From Brachybacterium kimchii (GTDB taxonomy: Bacteria; Actinomycetota; Actinomycetes; Actinomycetales; Dermabacteraceae), in the NCBI RefSeq assembly GCF_023373525.1, contig NZ_CP097218.1:620001-684000 (forward strand): a stretch of DNA of 64,000 nucleotides, given 5' to 3'. A model generated the notes under the pieces. That model was not told where the DNA came from. It saw nothing but the letters and a program-made list of their open reading frames with translations, and did no database searches. A program made the position numbers and the translations under genes. Shown here in pieces: positions 33,892 to 42,875 of this stretch (positions within the stretch are counted from its first letter, which is position 1; each line of letters begins with the position of its first letter).

Positions 33892-34575
33892 TCACGCCCG
33901 ACGCAGTCGGACCGCGCGCCAGCCGAACTCCTCTGCGCCCTCCGTGTGGGAGGCGCTGTCGTCGAGGAAGGCGACGGCGCCTCGGGGGACGGGGCGGCCG
34001 AGCACGCGTTCGATGCGTGCGTGGGCGACGGCGAATGCAGCGGGATCGGGCTTGGCCTCGCCGAGCTCGGCCGTGTTCAGGACCCGCTCACCCCGGGGAT
34101 CGAGGAGAGAGCTGAAACGCCGCGGCGGTGAGTGGGCAGGATCCTCGTGGGCGCGCAGGCCCTCCAGCTCCTCGCGCACCCTGTCGGTGCCGTTGGTGAG
34201 CACGAAGACGTCGATCCCCTCCCGCTGCGCGTCCCGCAGCACGTCGAGGACGTCCGTGTCGAGCCGGCCGCGGTCGTCCGCCCAGGTGGCGATGGCACGA
34301 CGGGCGCGGCCCGTGGGAACGCCCTGCCGACGGAGCGTGGAGAGGATGGACTCCCGCCAGTCCGCATGGGTGGCGCGACCGCGCGTCACGTCCTCGAGCA
34401 GCGGGTCGCGCAGCACGGCGCGGAAGGCGGAGCCCTGGGGGAGCCCGAGCTGCTCGTCGAGCGCCGCCCAGGGCGTCGTGTCGAAGACGCGCAGGACCCC
34501 GTCGAGGTCGCTCACCGCGACCTGGACGTCTCCCTCGGCGAGGAGGGCGCGATAGTCAGCGAGTGCGTCGACCAT
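33892..34575 (-). CDS. HAD-superfamily hydrolase
   Basis: A 227-residue phosphatase-like protein. Motif I is SDLDGVLRVFD, motif II is LTNGTD, and the C-terminal block is GEAKPDPAAFAVAHARI with FLDDSASHTEGA. The second Asp of motif I (DxD) is present. The start at 34575 is chosen over an upstream ATG because TACGCT lies exactly six bases before it. Substrate unknown. It faces the monooxygenase operon with 40 bases between. Confidence 0.82.
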   Translation of the reverse strand: MVDALADYRALLAEGDVQVAVSDLDGVLRVFDTTPWAALDEQLGLPQGSAFRAVLRDPLLEDVTRGRATHADWRESILSTLRRQGVPTGRARRAIATWADDRGRLDTDVLDVLRDAQREGIDVFVLTNGTDRVREELEGLRAHEDPAHSPPRRFSSLLDPRGERVLNTAELGEAKPDPAAFAVAHARIERVLGRPVPRGAVAFLDDSASHTEGAEEFGWRAVRLRRA

Positions 34576-34581
34576 CGGCTC

Positions 34582-34587
34582 AGCGTA
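34582..34587 (-). promoter_or_regulatory. Leaderless -10 of the HAD gene at 34575
   Basis: Minus-strand TACGCT, six bases (GAGCCG), then ATG. Confidence 0.75.
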
Positions 34588-34625
34588 CGTGGCGCGACGC
34601 ATCGGACCGGCCCCGGACGCACGGA

Positions 34626-34651
34626 AGCCCCCACCGTCTCCGATGGGGGCT
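34626..34651 (-). terminator. rpmB terminator
   Basis: An 8-bp AGCCCCCA/TGGGGGCT stem (34626-34633, 34644-34651) with a 10-base loop, downstream of rpmB on the minus strand, followed there by TTCC. Confidence 0.65.
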
Positions 34652-34704
34652 CCGACGGGGAATCCCGAGGGATGGCCTGGCCGCGAGGGCCGAGCGCGTC
34701 CTGC

Positions 34705-34899
34705 TCAGGCGCCGACCTTCTGCACCTTGCCGGCCTTGAGGCAGGAGGTGCAGACGCTCAGGCGCGTGGGGGTGCCGTTGATCACGGTGCGCACGGTCTG
34801 GATGTTCGGGTTCCAGCGGCGCGAGGTGCGGCGGTGCGAGTGGGACACGCTCTTGCCGAAGCTCGGGCCCTTGGCGCAGATGTCACACGTGGAAGCCAC
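34705..34899 (-). CDS. rpmB: 50S ribosomal protein L28 (zinc-ribbon form)
   Basis: A 64-residue ribosomal protein. [20 protein letters not shown], then [14 protein letters not shown], then [16 protein letters not shown]. Two CXXC pairs (CDIC and CTSC) make a zinc ribbon, the Cys-plus type; zinc-limited cells of some actinobacteria switch to Cys-free copies encoded elsewhere. GTG start with AGGAG at about seven bases. Confidence 0.95.
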   Translation of the reverse strand: MASTCDICAKGPSFGKSVSHSHRRTSRRWNPNIQTVRTVINGTPTRLSVCTSCLKAGKVQKVGA

Positions 34900-35207
34900 T
34901 GTCGTCTCCTGAAGATCGAATCGTTGCGGGTGCCTCGCCCGCCGGACGCGCCCCGGCCGACGCTCGATCGTCGGAGGGTTCGCATACCGTGGTCGACCAC
35001 AGGAAGAGCGGTCGCGCAAGGCAACCCCGACAGCATAGCCCACGGCTGCCGGGCGTCGGAAGCGCGGAGAGCGCCCAGCGCTGTGGATTCAGACACAGCG
35101 TCCCGTGCAGGTGGCACCATTGTCCCGCACGCATCCGTGCAGGCGAGGGCCGGTGACGGGAGTCATTGGCAGGGCAGGGCAGGGAACGGGGAGAAGGACG
35201 TCGCACC
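34900..35207. promoter_or_regulatory. Divergent rpmB/recG control region
   Basis: 308 bases without a gene. A minus-strand -10 TATGCT (35032-35037) with a weak TCCGAC -35 at 17 bases would give rpmB a leader of about 125 bases. Before recG only the GAGAAGGACG binding site stands out; no clear recG promoter is seen. Confidence 0.4.
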
Positions 35208-37463
35208 ATGAACGCTGACGCGAGCGGCACGGGCCGCACGGCGCGCGCGCCGCGACGCTCCTCCGGCGTGCCCGAGCTCTCCGAGCTCCTCACGGCCGCC
35301 GAGCTGCGGGCCGTCCACGCGCAGGGCGCGGAGGACCTCGACGACATGCTGCGCTTGACGCCGCTGCGCTTTATCGTCCCCGGCGAGCTCCGCGACCTGG
35401 GCGCGCTGCGCGAAGGGGACGACGCCACGGTGATCGTCCGCGTCGTCGGCTCGCAGGCCCGCCGCATGAAGCGCAGGCCCGGCTCGGTTCTCGAGGTCCG
35501 CGTCGCCGACGAGAACGCGCAGCTCACCCTCACGTTCTTCCTGCCCAAGGACCACATCGTGCGCTGGCACCAGGAGCACCTCGCACCCGGCGCCCGCATC
35601 GCCGTGTTCGGCACGGTCCACTTCGACCCCCGCTTCCACCAGGGCGCCCCGCAGATCACGAATCCCCGCTACGAGCCGTACGACGGGAGCGCGGAGGCGC
35701 GGGCGCGGCTGATGCGGCCGGTCCCCGTCTACCGTCTGCGCAAGAAGGCCAAGCAGGCCACCCTGCGCTCGGCGTACAAGAAGGCCGTCGAGTTCGCCGA
35801 CCAGCTCACCACGATCCTCCCGCCCACCGTGCGCGCCGCCGAGCACCTGCCCACGCTGCCCGAGGCCATGCGCCTCATCCACACCCCGCAGGACATGGCC
35901 GAGACCGAGCGCGGCACGAGGCACCTCGTCTTCGAGGAGGCCTTCATCCTGCAGACGATCTTCGCGCAGCGCCGCGCCTTCGACGCGCGCACGCCCGCGC
36001 CCGCCCTCGGCGCGAGCGGCCCGCTGCAGCCCCTGCTCGACGAGCGCCTGCCCTTCACGCTCACCGCGAGCCAGGCCGAGGTCGGGGAGGCGATCCGCCA
36101 CGAGCTCGCGCGCTCGCGGCCCACGAACGTGCTGCTCCAGGGCGACGTCGGCTCCGGGAAGACCGTGGTCGCGCTGCGGGCCATGCTCCAGGCCGTGGAC
36201 TCGGGCCACCAGGCGGTCCTTCTCGCCCCCACCGAGGTCCTCGCCGAGCAGCACCACCGCACCATCCTGAACCTCCTGGGCGACCTGGGGCGCGCCGATC
36301 ACATGCACGCCCACCCCGACGCCACGCGCGTGCGCCTGCTCACCGGCTCGCAGTCCGTCGCCGACCGCCGGCGCACCCTGCTCGACGTCACCAGCGGCGA
36401 GGCCGGGATCATCGTCGGCACCCATGCGCTGCTCACGGAGTCCGTCGAGTACGCGGCGCTCGGCCTCGTCGTGATCGACGAGCAGCACCGCTTCGGCGTG
36501 GACCACCGCAGGCGACTGCGCACCAAGGGGGCCGACGGCAAGAACCCCCACGTCATCGTCATGACCGCGACGCCCATCCCGCGCACCGCGGCGCTCGCGA
36601 CCGCCGGGGACCTCGACGTCCTCAGCCTCACCCAGAGCCCGAGCGGCCGCCCCGGCATCACCACCCACGTCGTCCACGAGGAGGACCCGGCGTGGGAGAC
36701 GCGCATGTGGGCGCGCACCGCCGAGGAGATCGGCGCCGGCCGCCAGGCGTTCGTGGTCTGCGCGCGGATCGACGAGCGCGAGGAGGGATCGGACCTCGAG
36801 ATCATGGGCGAGGTGTTCGAGGGCGTCCCCAGCGCGGCCGACCCGGGGCTCGAGGCGCGCGGCGTCACCCAGACGGCCGAGCGCCTGGCCCGTCGGCCCC
36901 AGCTGCGCGACGCGCGCATCGGCGTCATGCACGGGCGGCTCTCCGCCCAGGAGAAGCAGGACGTCATGGACGCCATGGTCACCGGGGAGCTCGATCTCCT
37001 GGTCGCGACGACCGTCATCGAGGTGGGCGTGGATCTGCCCAACGCCTCCGTGATGGTCGTGATGGACGCCGAGCGCTTCGGCATCTCCCAGCTGCACCAG
37101 CTGCGCGGGCGCATCGGCCGCGGCGAGCACCCCGGCATCGCCTTCTTCGACACCCGCACCCCGCACGGCTCGGAGACGTCCGAGCTGCTCACCAAGATCG
37201 CCGCGACGACCGATGGTTTCGAGCTCGCCGAGATCGACATGCGCCGTCGCGGGACGGGCGATCTGGTGGGGGAGGAGCAGTCCGGTCTGCACCGCACACT
37301 GGAGCACCTGGACGTGCTGCGCGACGAGAAGATCATCGCGCGTGCCCGCGGCATCGCCTTCGACCTGGTCGCGGGCGATGTGGACCTCGAGGACCATCCG
37401 CAGCTCGCAGCGGCCGTCGAGCGCCGCCTGCGGGACGCCGACCCGAACGTGGAGAGGAGCTGA
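35208..37463 (+). CDS. recG: ATP-dependent DNA helicase RecG
   Basis: A 751-residue fork-remodelling helicase. The N-terminal wedge/OB region (LTPLRFIVPGELRDL, VRVVGSQARRMKRRPGSVLEV in parts) precedes the helicase core: Walker A LQGDVGSGKTVVA, DEQHRFGV (motif II), MTATPIPRT (motif III), and VIEVGVDLPNASVMVVMDAERFG, quoted as VIEVGVDLPNAS, with QLRGRIGRGEH. Length is normal. ATG chosen for the GAGAAGGA before it. rsmD follows directly. Confidence 0.96.
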   Translation: MNADASGTGRTARAPRRSSGVPELSELLTAAELRAVHAQGAEDLDDMLRLTPLRFIVPGELRDLGALREGDDATVIVRVVGSQARRMKRRPGSVLEVRVADENAQLTLTFFLPKDHIVRWHQEHLAPGARIAVFGTVHFDPRFHQGAPQITNPRYEPYDGSAEARARLMRPVPVYRLRKKAKQATLRSAYKKAVEFADQLTTILPPTVRAAEHLPTLPEAMRLIHTPQDMAETERGTRHLVFEEAFILQTIFAQRRAFDARTPAPALGASGPLQPLLDERLPFTLTASQAEVGEAIRHELARSRPTNVLLQGDVGSGKTVVALRAMLQAVDSGHQAVLLAPTEVLAEQHHRTILNLLGDLGRADHMHAHPDATRVRLLTGSQSVADRRRTLLDVTSGEAGIIVGTHALLTESVEYAALGLVVIDEQHRFGVDHRRRLRTKGADGKNPHVIVMTATPIPRTAALATAGDLDVLSLTQSPSGRPGITTHVVHEEDPAWETRMWARTAEEIGAGRQAFVVCARIDEREEGSDLEIMGEVFEGVPSAADPGLEARGVTQTAERLARRPQLRDARIGVMHGRLSAQEKQDVMDAMVTGELDLLVATTVIEVGVDLPNASVMVVMDAERFGISQLHQLRGRIGRGEHPGIAFFDTRTPHGSETSELLTKIAATTDGFELAEIDMRRRGTGDLVGEEQSGLHRTLEHLDVLRDEKIIARARGIAFDLVAGDVDLEDHPQLAAAVERRLRDADPNVERS

Positions 37464-37464
37464 G

Positions 37465-38043
37465 ATGCCCCGCATCATCGCCGGCGAGCTGGGCGGACGC
37501 ACCATCCCCGGGCCCCCGGGGAAGGGCACGCGCCCCACGTCCGACAGGGTCCGCGAGGCGCTCTTCTCCCGGCTCGAGGGCTGGGACGCCCTGCGCGGTG
37601 CGCGCGTGCTGGACCTGTTCGCCGGCACGGGAGCGCTCGCCTTCGAGGCGCTCTCGCGCGGCGCCGAGTCGGCGCTGCTGGTGGAGATGCACGGGCCGAC
37701 GGCGCGACAGCTCGGCACGACCGCGGAGCGACTCGGCCTCGCCGCGCGCTGCACGGTGCGCACCGGGAAGGCCGAACAGGCCGCGGCGCAGCTCGCGGAG
37801 GCCGGCGCGCCGGCCGACGGGGGATTCTCGCTCGTGATGCTCGACCCGCCCTACGACCTGCCCACCGAGGCGCTCGAGCAGCTGCTGCGCGCGCTGCGCC
37901 CGGCGCTCGCGGACGACGCGCTCGTGGTGATCGAGCGCTCGAGCCGCTCCCGCCCCCTCGCCTGGCCCGAGGGCTGGGCGGACGACGGCACCAAGACCTA
38001 CGGCGAGACCGTGCTGCAGTACGGGGGCCCCGCGACCGACTGA
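37465..38043 (+). CDS. rsmD: 16S rRNA (guanine966-N2)-methyltransferase
   Basis: A 192-residue SAM-dependent methyltransferase modifying 16S rRNA in 30S assembly. RIIAGELGGRTIPGP and GTRPTSDRVREALFSRL are the N-terminal signature, LDLFAGTGALAFEALSRGA binds SAM, and LVMLDPPYDL is the catalytic DPPY motif. Length is normal. One base after recG. coaD, its usual next gene, lies at 54.6 kb instead. Confidence 0.95.
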   Translation: MPRIIAGELGGRTIPGPPGKGTRPTSDRVREALFSRLEGWDALRGARVLDLFAGTGALAFEALSRGAESALLVEMHGPTARQLGTTAERLGLAARCTVRTGKAEQAAAQLAEAGAPADGGFSLVMLDPPYDLPTEALEQLLRALRPALADDALVVIERSSRSRPLAWPEGWADDGTKTYGETVLQYGGPATD

Positions 38044-38057
38044 CCGGGCGGGCCCGA

Positions 38058-38591
38058 TCAACGGGACATGCGGATCTCCCGGAGGTCCTCCAGGGAGGGA
38101 TCGACCTTCGCGCCGCCGTCGGCCCGGAAGCCGACCTTCTCGTAGAAGCGGCGGGCGCGCGGATTGTCCTCGACCACCCACAGGTAGGCGGGCCGATCGC
38201 CCAGCAGCTCCGCGACCAGCGCCTGCGCCAGACCGGTGCCGTGGAACTCGCGGCCGACGTTGAGGGCCTGCAGCTCGAGCGGATGCGGGGCGTCCTCGTC
38301 CCGGCCGGTGCCGATCATGAGGAATCCGACGGGAGCTCCCTCGGCGTCACGGCCGATCCGCAGGCGCTCGCGCACAGTCCGTTCGCGCTCGGGATCGAGC
38401 ATCCGGCGCCACATGGTGCGGCGCCGGCCGAGGGAGACGTCGTCGTAGGCGAAGGACGGCACGATCCCCGTGTAGGCCTCGCGCCACACCCGCGTGTGCA
38501 GGGCGGCGAGGGCGTCGGCATCGGCGAGGACCGGCACATCGATCGTGAACTCGGGCCGTGCGGGCGGGGTCGGGTCCGGGGATTCGCGCAT
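38058..38591 (-). CDS. GNAT-family N-acetyltransferase
   Basis: A 177-residue acetyl-CoA-dependent transferase. The acetyl-CoA-binding block is LQALNVGREFHGTGLAQALV, followed by LWVVEDNPRARRFYEKVGFRADG, quoted as VVEDNPRARRFYEKVGF, both typical of GNAT. Length normal. CATACT seven bases before the ATG on the minus strand suggests a leaderless start. Acceptor unknown. Confidence 0.85.
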   Translation of the reverse strand: MRESPDPTPPARPEFTIDVPVLADADALAALHTRVWREAYTGIVPSFAYDDVSLGRRRTMWRRMLDPERERTVRERLRIGRDAEGAPVGFLMIGTGRDEDAPHPLELQALNVGREFHGTGLAQALVAELLGDRPAYLWVVEDNPRARRFYEKVGFRADGGAKVDPSLEDLREIRMSR

Positions 38592-38625
38592 GGGTGCCAG
38601 TATGGCGCGCGCGCCTCTCCCGTCG

Positions 38626-39000
38626 TCAGCCCCAGTTCTTCTCGTCGGTCAGACAGAAGAAGTGCCCGGCCGGGTCCTGCAGCACGATCCAGGTGTCGCC
38701 GGGCTGGGGCTCGACCCGAGTGGCGCCGAACTCGACGCAGCGCTCCGCCGCGGCCTGCGGGTCGGAGGCGGCGAGGTCGAGGTGGAACTGCTTGCGGCCG
38801 TCGTCCGGCCAGGTCGAGCGCACGTGGTCGGGGATGCGGCCGATGCCGAGGGCCCCGGAGGGGCCGGTCAGCATCGCGTAGTCCTCGGTGAGCACGGCGA
38901 TCGGCCATCCCAGCACCGCGGACCAGAAGCGCGCCTCCGGCTCGGTCTCGGCGGCGTCGAGAGTCGTCATGGCAAGGCGTGCAACAGCGGTGTCGTCCAT
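38626..39000 (-). CDS. VOC-family protein (glyoxalase-like)
   Basis: A 124-residue protein. MTTLDAAETEPEARFWSAVLGW opens, quoted as EPEARFWSAVLGW; the second half has KQFHLDLAASDPQAAAERCVE and PGDTWIVLQDPAGHFFCL. Matches the glyoxalase-like group of about 120 residues. Diverges from the AraC gene with only 18 bases between start codons, suggesting the regulator controls it or shares its promoter. Substrate unknown. Confidence 0.85.
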   Translation of the reverse strand: MDDTAVARLAMTTLDAAETEPEARFWSAVLGWPIAVLTEDYAMLTGPSGALGIGRIPDHVRSTWPDDGRKQFHLDLAASDPQAAAERCVEFGATRVEPQPGDTWIVLQDPAGHFFCLTDEKNWG

Positions 39001-39006
39001 GGGTGG

Positions 39007-39013
39007 AAGACTG
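39007..39013. promoter_or_regulatory. Overlapping divergent -10 hexamers (VOC and AraC genes)
   Basis: AAGACT (39007-39012, plus) lies six bases before the AraC ATG; CAGTCT (39013-39008, minus) lies seven bases before the VOC ATG. They share five base pairs, so both promoters could not be occupied together. Confidence 0.45.
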
Positions 39014-39018
39014 CCGCC

Positions 39019-39903
39019 ATGGGCACGGACGCCGATAGGACGAAGGCGACACCTCCGCACATGTACGGCCATGTGCTGCGCCCCGAGGAGCTCCTGCAGC
39101 GGGCGCGCTACGACTTCGCCCGGCCCTGTGCCGCGCTGCGACCCTGGGTCGAGCGGTACTGGTCGGTCCGCTGGGACCTGGAGGACGGGGAGGTCTTCCC
39201 GGTCGCGACCCTCGACGATCCGTCGATCAACCTCACCGTCGAACGCGGAGGCGCGCAGCGGGACGGCACGGACGCGGCGGGCACCACGGAGGGAGCAGGT
39301 GTCTGGATCACCGGGCCCGTGACCCGGGGGCGCTTCGACGTGCGACTGACCGGCAGCGGCAGCGTGGTGGGCGTGAAGTTCGCGCTCGGCGGGACGCGCG
39401 CGTTCTCGACGCAGGACCTGCGTGCGCTGCGCGATCGCACCATCCCCGCCGAGCAGTGGTTCGGTGAGGCCGCGACGCACCTGGCCGATGTCGAGCCGTC
39501 GGACGCCCTGCCCCACGATGCGGTGTCCGCGGCCGCGCGTCTCGACGCGTGGCTCCTCGCACGGGGCCCGGAGGAGCCGCCCGACGCCCCGACGCTGCGT
39601 CGCCTCCTGGGCATCATCGACGATTCGGCGACGCACTCGCTCGCTGATCTGGAGCGTCGCAGCGGCGTCTCGGCGCGCACGCTCCAGCGGCTGTTCGACC
39701 GAGGGCTCGGTGTCGGTGTGAAGCGGATGCTCGTGCGGGCCCGGGTGATCGACGCGACGGCCGCGCTCGATCGCGGAGACCCGCGCTCACTGAGCGACAC
39801 CGCCACCGCTCTGGGCTGGTTCGACCAGTCGCACTTCATCCGCGACTTCCGGGCCGTCACCGGCGAGACCCCTGCCCGCTACGCCCGGCGGGTCTCCGGC
39901 TGA
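39019..39903 (+). CDS. AraC-family transcriptional regulator
   Basis: A 294-residue regulator. N-terminal DUF6597-like region with CAALRPWVERYWSVRWDLE and DDPSINLTVE; C-terminal double helix-turn-helix (about 200-294) with SLADLERRSGVSARTLQRLFDRGLGV, quoted as RRSGVSARTLQRLF, and SDTATALGWFDQSHFIRDFRAVTGETP, quoted as LGWFDQSHFIRDFRAVTG. Length normal. Probably controls itself and the divergent VOC gene. Ligand unknown. Confidence 0.88.
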   Translation: MGTDADRTKATPPHMYGHVLRPEELLQRARYDFARPCAALRPWVERYWSVRWDLEDGEVFPVATLDDPSINLTVERGGAQRDGTDAAGTTEGAGVWITGPVTRGRFDVRLTGSGSVVGVKFALGGTRAFSTQDLRALRDRTIPAEQWFGEAATHLADVEPSDALPHDAVSAAARLDAWLLARGPEEPPDAPTLRRLLGIIDDSATHSLADLERRSGVSARTLQRLFDRGLGVGVKRMLVRARVIDATAALDRGDPRSLSDTATALGWFDQSHFIRDFRAVTGETPARYARRVSG

Positions 39904-39919
39904 CCCGGCGCCCTGCATC

Positions 39920-39938
39920 CACCGGGACTCACCCGGTG
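39920..39938. terminator. Hairpin between araC-type gene and fdhD
   Basis: A 7-bp stem CACCGGG/CCCGGTG with an ACTCA loop in the 43-base convergent gap. Confidence 0.5.
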
Positions 39939-39946
39939 CGCGCCGT

Positions 39947-40858
39947 TCAGCGGACCGCGGCGGGCCGGCTCTCCTCGACCTCGGTCCCGACGTCGGCCCC
40001 GCCCGCGCCCTGCTGCTCCACGGCAGGCTCGAGCACCCGGTCGGGCCGCGAGTAGACGTTCAGCCGCGGCCCGCGCACGAAGCCCGCGAGGGTCAGACCG
40101 GACTCGACGGCGAGCTCGACCGCGAGCGACGAGGGGGCGGAGACCGCGGAGAGCATCGGGATACCGGCCATCACGGCCTTCTGGACCAGTTCGAAGCTCG
40201 CGCGGCCCGAGACCTGCAGGATCGTGCCGCGCGCGGGAAGGCGGCCGTTCTGCGCGGCCCAGCCCACGACCTTGTCGACGGCGTTGTGCCGCCCGACGTC
40301 CTCGCGCAGCACGAGCAGCTCACCGCTCGCGGCGTCGAACAGCCCCGCCGCGTGCAGCCCGCCGGTCTTGTCGAAGACGTCCTGGTGCTCGCGCAGGGTG
40401 TCGGGCAGGGAGGCGATGAGCTCGGGGGCGATGCGGAGGTCGTCGTCGGTGACGCCGAAGGCGGACACGGTGCGGACGGCGTCGATGCTCGCCTTCCCGC
40501 ACACCCCGCACGAACTGGTCGTATAGAAGTTCCGTTCGGTCGACCGGGAGGGCGGAGGCACGTGCGGGGCGAGCGTCACGTCGAGCACGTTGTACGTGTT
40601 GACCTCGCCGCCCGTGCCGGGGCCGCCGCAGTGGATCGCCTGCACCACGTCCCGCGAACCGCGGATGATCCCCTCGGAGAGGAAGAAGCCGGTCGCGAGC
40701 TCGACATCATGGCCGGGAGTGCGCATCGTGACCGCGACCGGGCGTCCGTCCGCCCGGATCTCGAGGGGCTCCTCGACCGCGAGCGTGTCGGGCCTGCGGG
40801 TGCTGCCGTACCCGAGACGGATGCGGGTGATCGGACGGCTGGAGGTGATGCGACCCAT
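39947..40858 (-). CDS. fdhD: Formate dehydrogenase accessory sulfurtransferase FdhD
   Basis: A 303-residue protein that passes sulfur from a cysteine desulfurase to the Mo cofactor of formate dehydrogenase. The sulfur-carrying motif SSCGVCGKASID (CXXC) is intact, and LREDVGRHNAVDKVVGWA, VSGRASFELVQKA and TLAGFVRGPRLNVYS are signature blocks. Length normal. The start is fixed by a perfect leaderless TACCCT. It follows modC by 47 bases on the same strand but has its own promoter. No formate dehydrogenase gene is in the window. Confidence 0.95.
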   Translation of the reverse strand: MGRITSSRPITRIRLGYGSTRRPDTLAVEEPLEIRADGRPVAVTMRTPGHDVELATGFFLSEGIIRGSRDVVQAIHCGGPGTGGEVNTYNVLDVTLAPHVPPPSRSTERNFYTTSSCGVCGKASIDAVRTVSAFGVTDDDLRIAPELIASLPDTLREHQDVFDKTGGLHAAGLFDAASGELLVLREDVGRHNAVDKVVGWAAQNGRLPARGTILQVSGRASFELVQKAVMAGIPMLSAVSAPSSLAVELAVESGLTLAGFVRGPRLNVYSRPDRVLEPAVEQQGAGGADVGTEVEESRPAAVR

Positions 40859-40865
40859 GCCGCAC

Positions 40866-40871
40866 AGGGTA
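40866..40871 (-). promoter_or_regulatory. Leaderless -10 of fdhD
   Basis: Minus-strand TACCCT, seven bases (GTGCGGC), then ATG at 40858. Confidence 0.75.
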
Positions 40872-40905
40872 CGCCGGGGCCTTCGCGCGGCACGAGCGGT
40901 CGACG

Positions 40906-42090
40906 TCAGCGGGCGGGCTCGTCCTGGCGGCGGTCCTCCACGAGGCGCAGGGCGCGCGGGGCGAAGCGGAGCCGGGAGCCGACGACCGGCAGGCCGCTGC
41001 CGGTGGCCCGTGCGGCGGCGTCGGGGGAGACCTGGGCGACCAGGCCGTTGTCGGCCTCGACGCGGACCCGACCGGCGCTCGCCTGCACCCCGATGACCTG
41101 GCCGACCACACCCGACGGGCCCCGTTGGGCGTCGCCGTCGCCCGCCGCGGCCCCGTCGTCGAGCGGCAGCAGATCGACGTCCTCCGGGGCGGCGATCCCC
41201 AGGGCGCTCTCGCCATGTTGCGGAAGCGCCTCGGGATCGGGCGCGCCGGTCAGCACCGCGTCGCCCACGCGGAGGGCCGCTGCCGCCGCACCGTCCTCCC
41301 CGGCCGTGCACGTGCCCTCGATGACGCCGAAGCCCGCGAGGCGGGCGCCGAAACGGCTGCGCGGGGACGTCGCGATCTGTTCGGGGACGGTGCGCTCGCG
41401 GATGGTGCCGGACTCGAGGACGACGCAGCGGTCGGCCAGGTCCCAGGCGTCGCTGAGCTGGTGGGTGACCAGCAGCGCGGTGGTGCCGGTGCGGGCGAGC
41501 TCGCGGGTGAGGAGCCCTCGCACGCGGGGAGTGGATTCGGCGTCGAGGGCCGCGAAGGGCTCGTCGAGCAGGATCACCGAGGGGCCGGAGGCGAAGGCCC
41601 GGGCGAGGGCCACGCGCTGCTGCTGGCCCCCGGAGAGGCGGTGCGGGCGCTGGGCGGCGCGGTCGGCGAGTCCCACCCGGTCGAGCCAGTCCAGGGCGAG
41701 CGCGCGGGCCGGGCGCCGGGCCATGCCGCGTGCTCGCGGGCCGAAGGCCACGTTCGCGACCAGATCCAGGTGGGGGAACAGCAGCGGACGCTGCTCGAGC
41801 AGGGTGATGCTGCGCAGATGCGTGGGGACGCTGCGGCGACCGGGGGCATCGAGCACGTGCTCCCGGGCCTGCTCGCCGCCCTCGGTGACGGCGATGCGCC
41901 CGTCGGCGAGCGGGACGGCGCCGGCGAGGGCGCCGAGGATCGTGGACTTGCCGGCCCCGTTCGGACCGAGCAGTGCCAGGCGGCCGCCCGGGGGCACCTC
42001 GAGGCGGGCGCGCACGTCGAAGCTCTCGCGGCGGACCACGAGATCGGCGGTGAGGCCCGCACCCGTCGGGCGCTCCGATCCCGCGCTCAC
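40906..42090 (-). CDS. modC: Molybdate ABC transporter ATP-binding protein
   Basis: A 394-residue ATPase driving molybdate import. Walker A LLGPNGAGKSTILG, signature [15 protein letters not shown], Walker B VILLDEPFAALD and switch His in LVTHQLSDAWD are present. The C-terminal third holds a TOBE/MOP-like region (VVGQVIGVQASAGRVRVEADNG, in parts) that may bind molybdate for feedback. GTG start overlaps the modB stop (GTGA). Confidence 0.92.
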   Translation of the reverse strand: MSAGSERPTGAGLTADLVVRRESFDVRARLEVPPGGRLALLGPNGAGKSTILGALAGAVPLADGRIAVTEGGEQAREHVLDAPGRRSVPTHLRSITLLEQRPLLFPHLDLVANVAFGPRARGMARRPARALALDWLDRVGLADRAAQRPHRLSGGQQQRVALARAFASGPSVILLDEPFAALDAESTPRVRGLLTRELARTGTTALLVTHQLSDAWDLADRCVVLESGTIRERTVPEQIATSPRSRFGARLAGFGVIEGTCTAGEDGAAAAALRVGDAVLTGAPDPEALPQHGESALGIAAPEDVDLLPLDDGAAAGDGDAQRGPSGVVGQVIGVQASAGRVRVEADNGLVAQVSPDAAARATGSGLPVVGSRLRFAPRALRLVEDRRQDEPAR

Positions 42091-42875
42091 CGCACGGCCT
42101 CCTCGCGCCAGGAGCGCAGGCCGGCGACGATCACCACGGCGCTCACCAGCAGCAGCAGGGACAGCGCGAGGGCGGAGTCCTGGCTGACGCCCACCCCGTT
42201 GTACGCCGTGTAGATCGCGAGGGGCATGGTGCGGGTGACGCCCTCGGAGTTGCCCGCGAACAGGGCGGTCGCGCCGAACTCGCCCATGGCGCGCGCGAAG
42301 GCGAGCACGGTCCCCGCGACCAGGCCGGGCGTCACCAGCGGCAGGGTGACGCGGGTGAGCACGCGCCAGCGGCTCGCGCCGAGGGAGGCGGCCACCCGCT
42401 CATGGCCCTGGCCGGAGGTGCGCAGCACGCCCTCGAGGGTGATGACGAGGAACGGCATGGCCACGAAGGTCTGGGCGACGATCACGCCCGCCGTCGTGTA
42501 CGGGAGGGAGAACCCGGTGGCCTCGAAGATCGGCCTCCCGATCACGCCCGAGCGTCCCAGCAGGGACAGCAGGGCGAGGCCTCCCACCATCGGCGGCAGC
42601 ACCAGCGGCACCATCACGGCCGCCCGCAGCACCGCGGCCGTGCGCGAGGACGCGCGGGCGATGAGGAACGCGAGCGGGAAGCCCAGGACCAGGCATGCGA
42701 TCGTCGAGCAGAAGGCGGTGAGCAGCGAGAGCCAGAGCGCCGTCACCGTCGAGGGGGCGACCAGGTCCTCGCCGAGGGTGGACCAGTGCACCCGGGTGAG
42801 CATCCCGGCGAGCGGCAGCACCAGCACGGCGAGGCCCACCAGGGCGATGGTCCGCAGCCAGGCGGGAGGTCTCAC
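42087..42875 (-). CDS. modB: Molybdate ABC transporter permease
   Basis: A 262-residue CysT/ModB-type permease with about six membrane segments. The EAA coupling region is HERVAASLGASRWRVLTRVTLPL, quoted as VAASLGASRWRVL, and FARAMGEFGATALFAGN is the ModB/CysTW signature. GTG start overlaps the modA stop by four bases; longer frames upstream belong to modA's antisense reading. Confidence 0.93.
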   Translation of the reverse strand: MRPPAWLRTIALVGLAVLVLPLAGMLTRVHWSTLGEDLVAPSTVTALWLSLLTAFCSTIACLVLGFPLAFLIARASSRTAAVLRAAVMVPLVLPPMVGGLALLSLLGRSGVIGRPIFEATGFSLPYTTAGVIVAQTFVAMPFLVITLEGVLRTSGQGHERVAASLGASRWRVLTRVTLPLVTPGLVAGTVLAFARAMGEFGATALFAGNSEGVTRTMPLAIYTAYNGVGVSQDSALALSLLLLVSAVVIVAGLRSWREEAVR

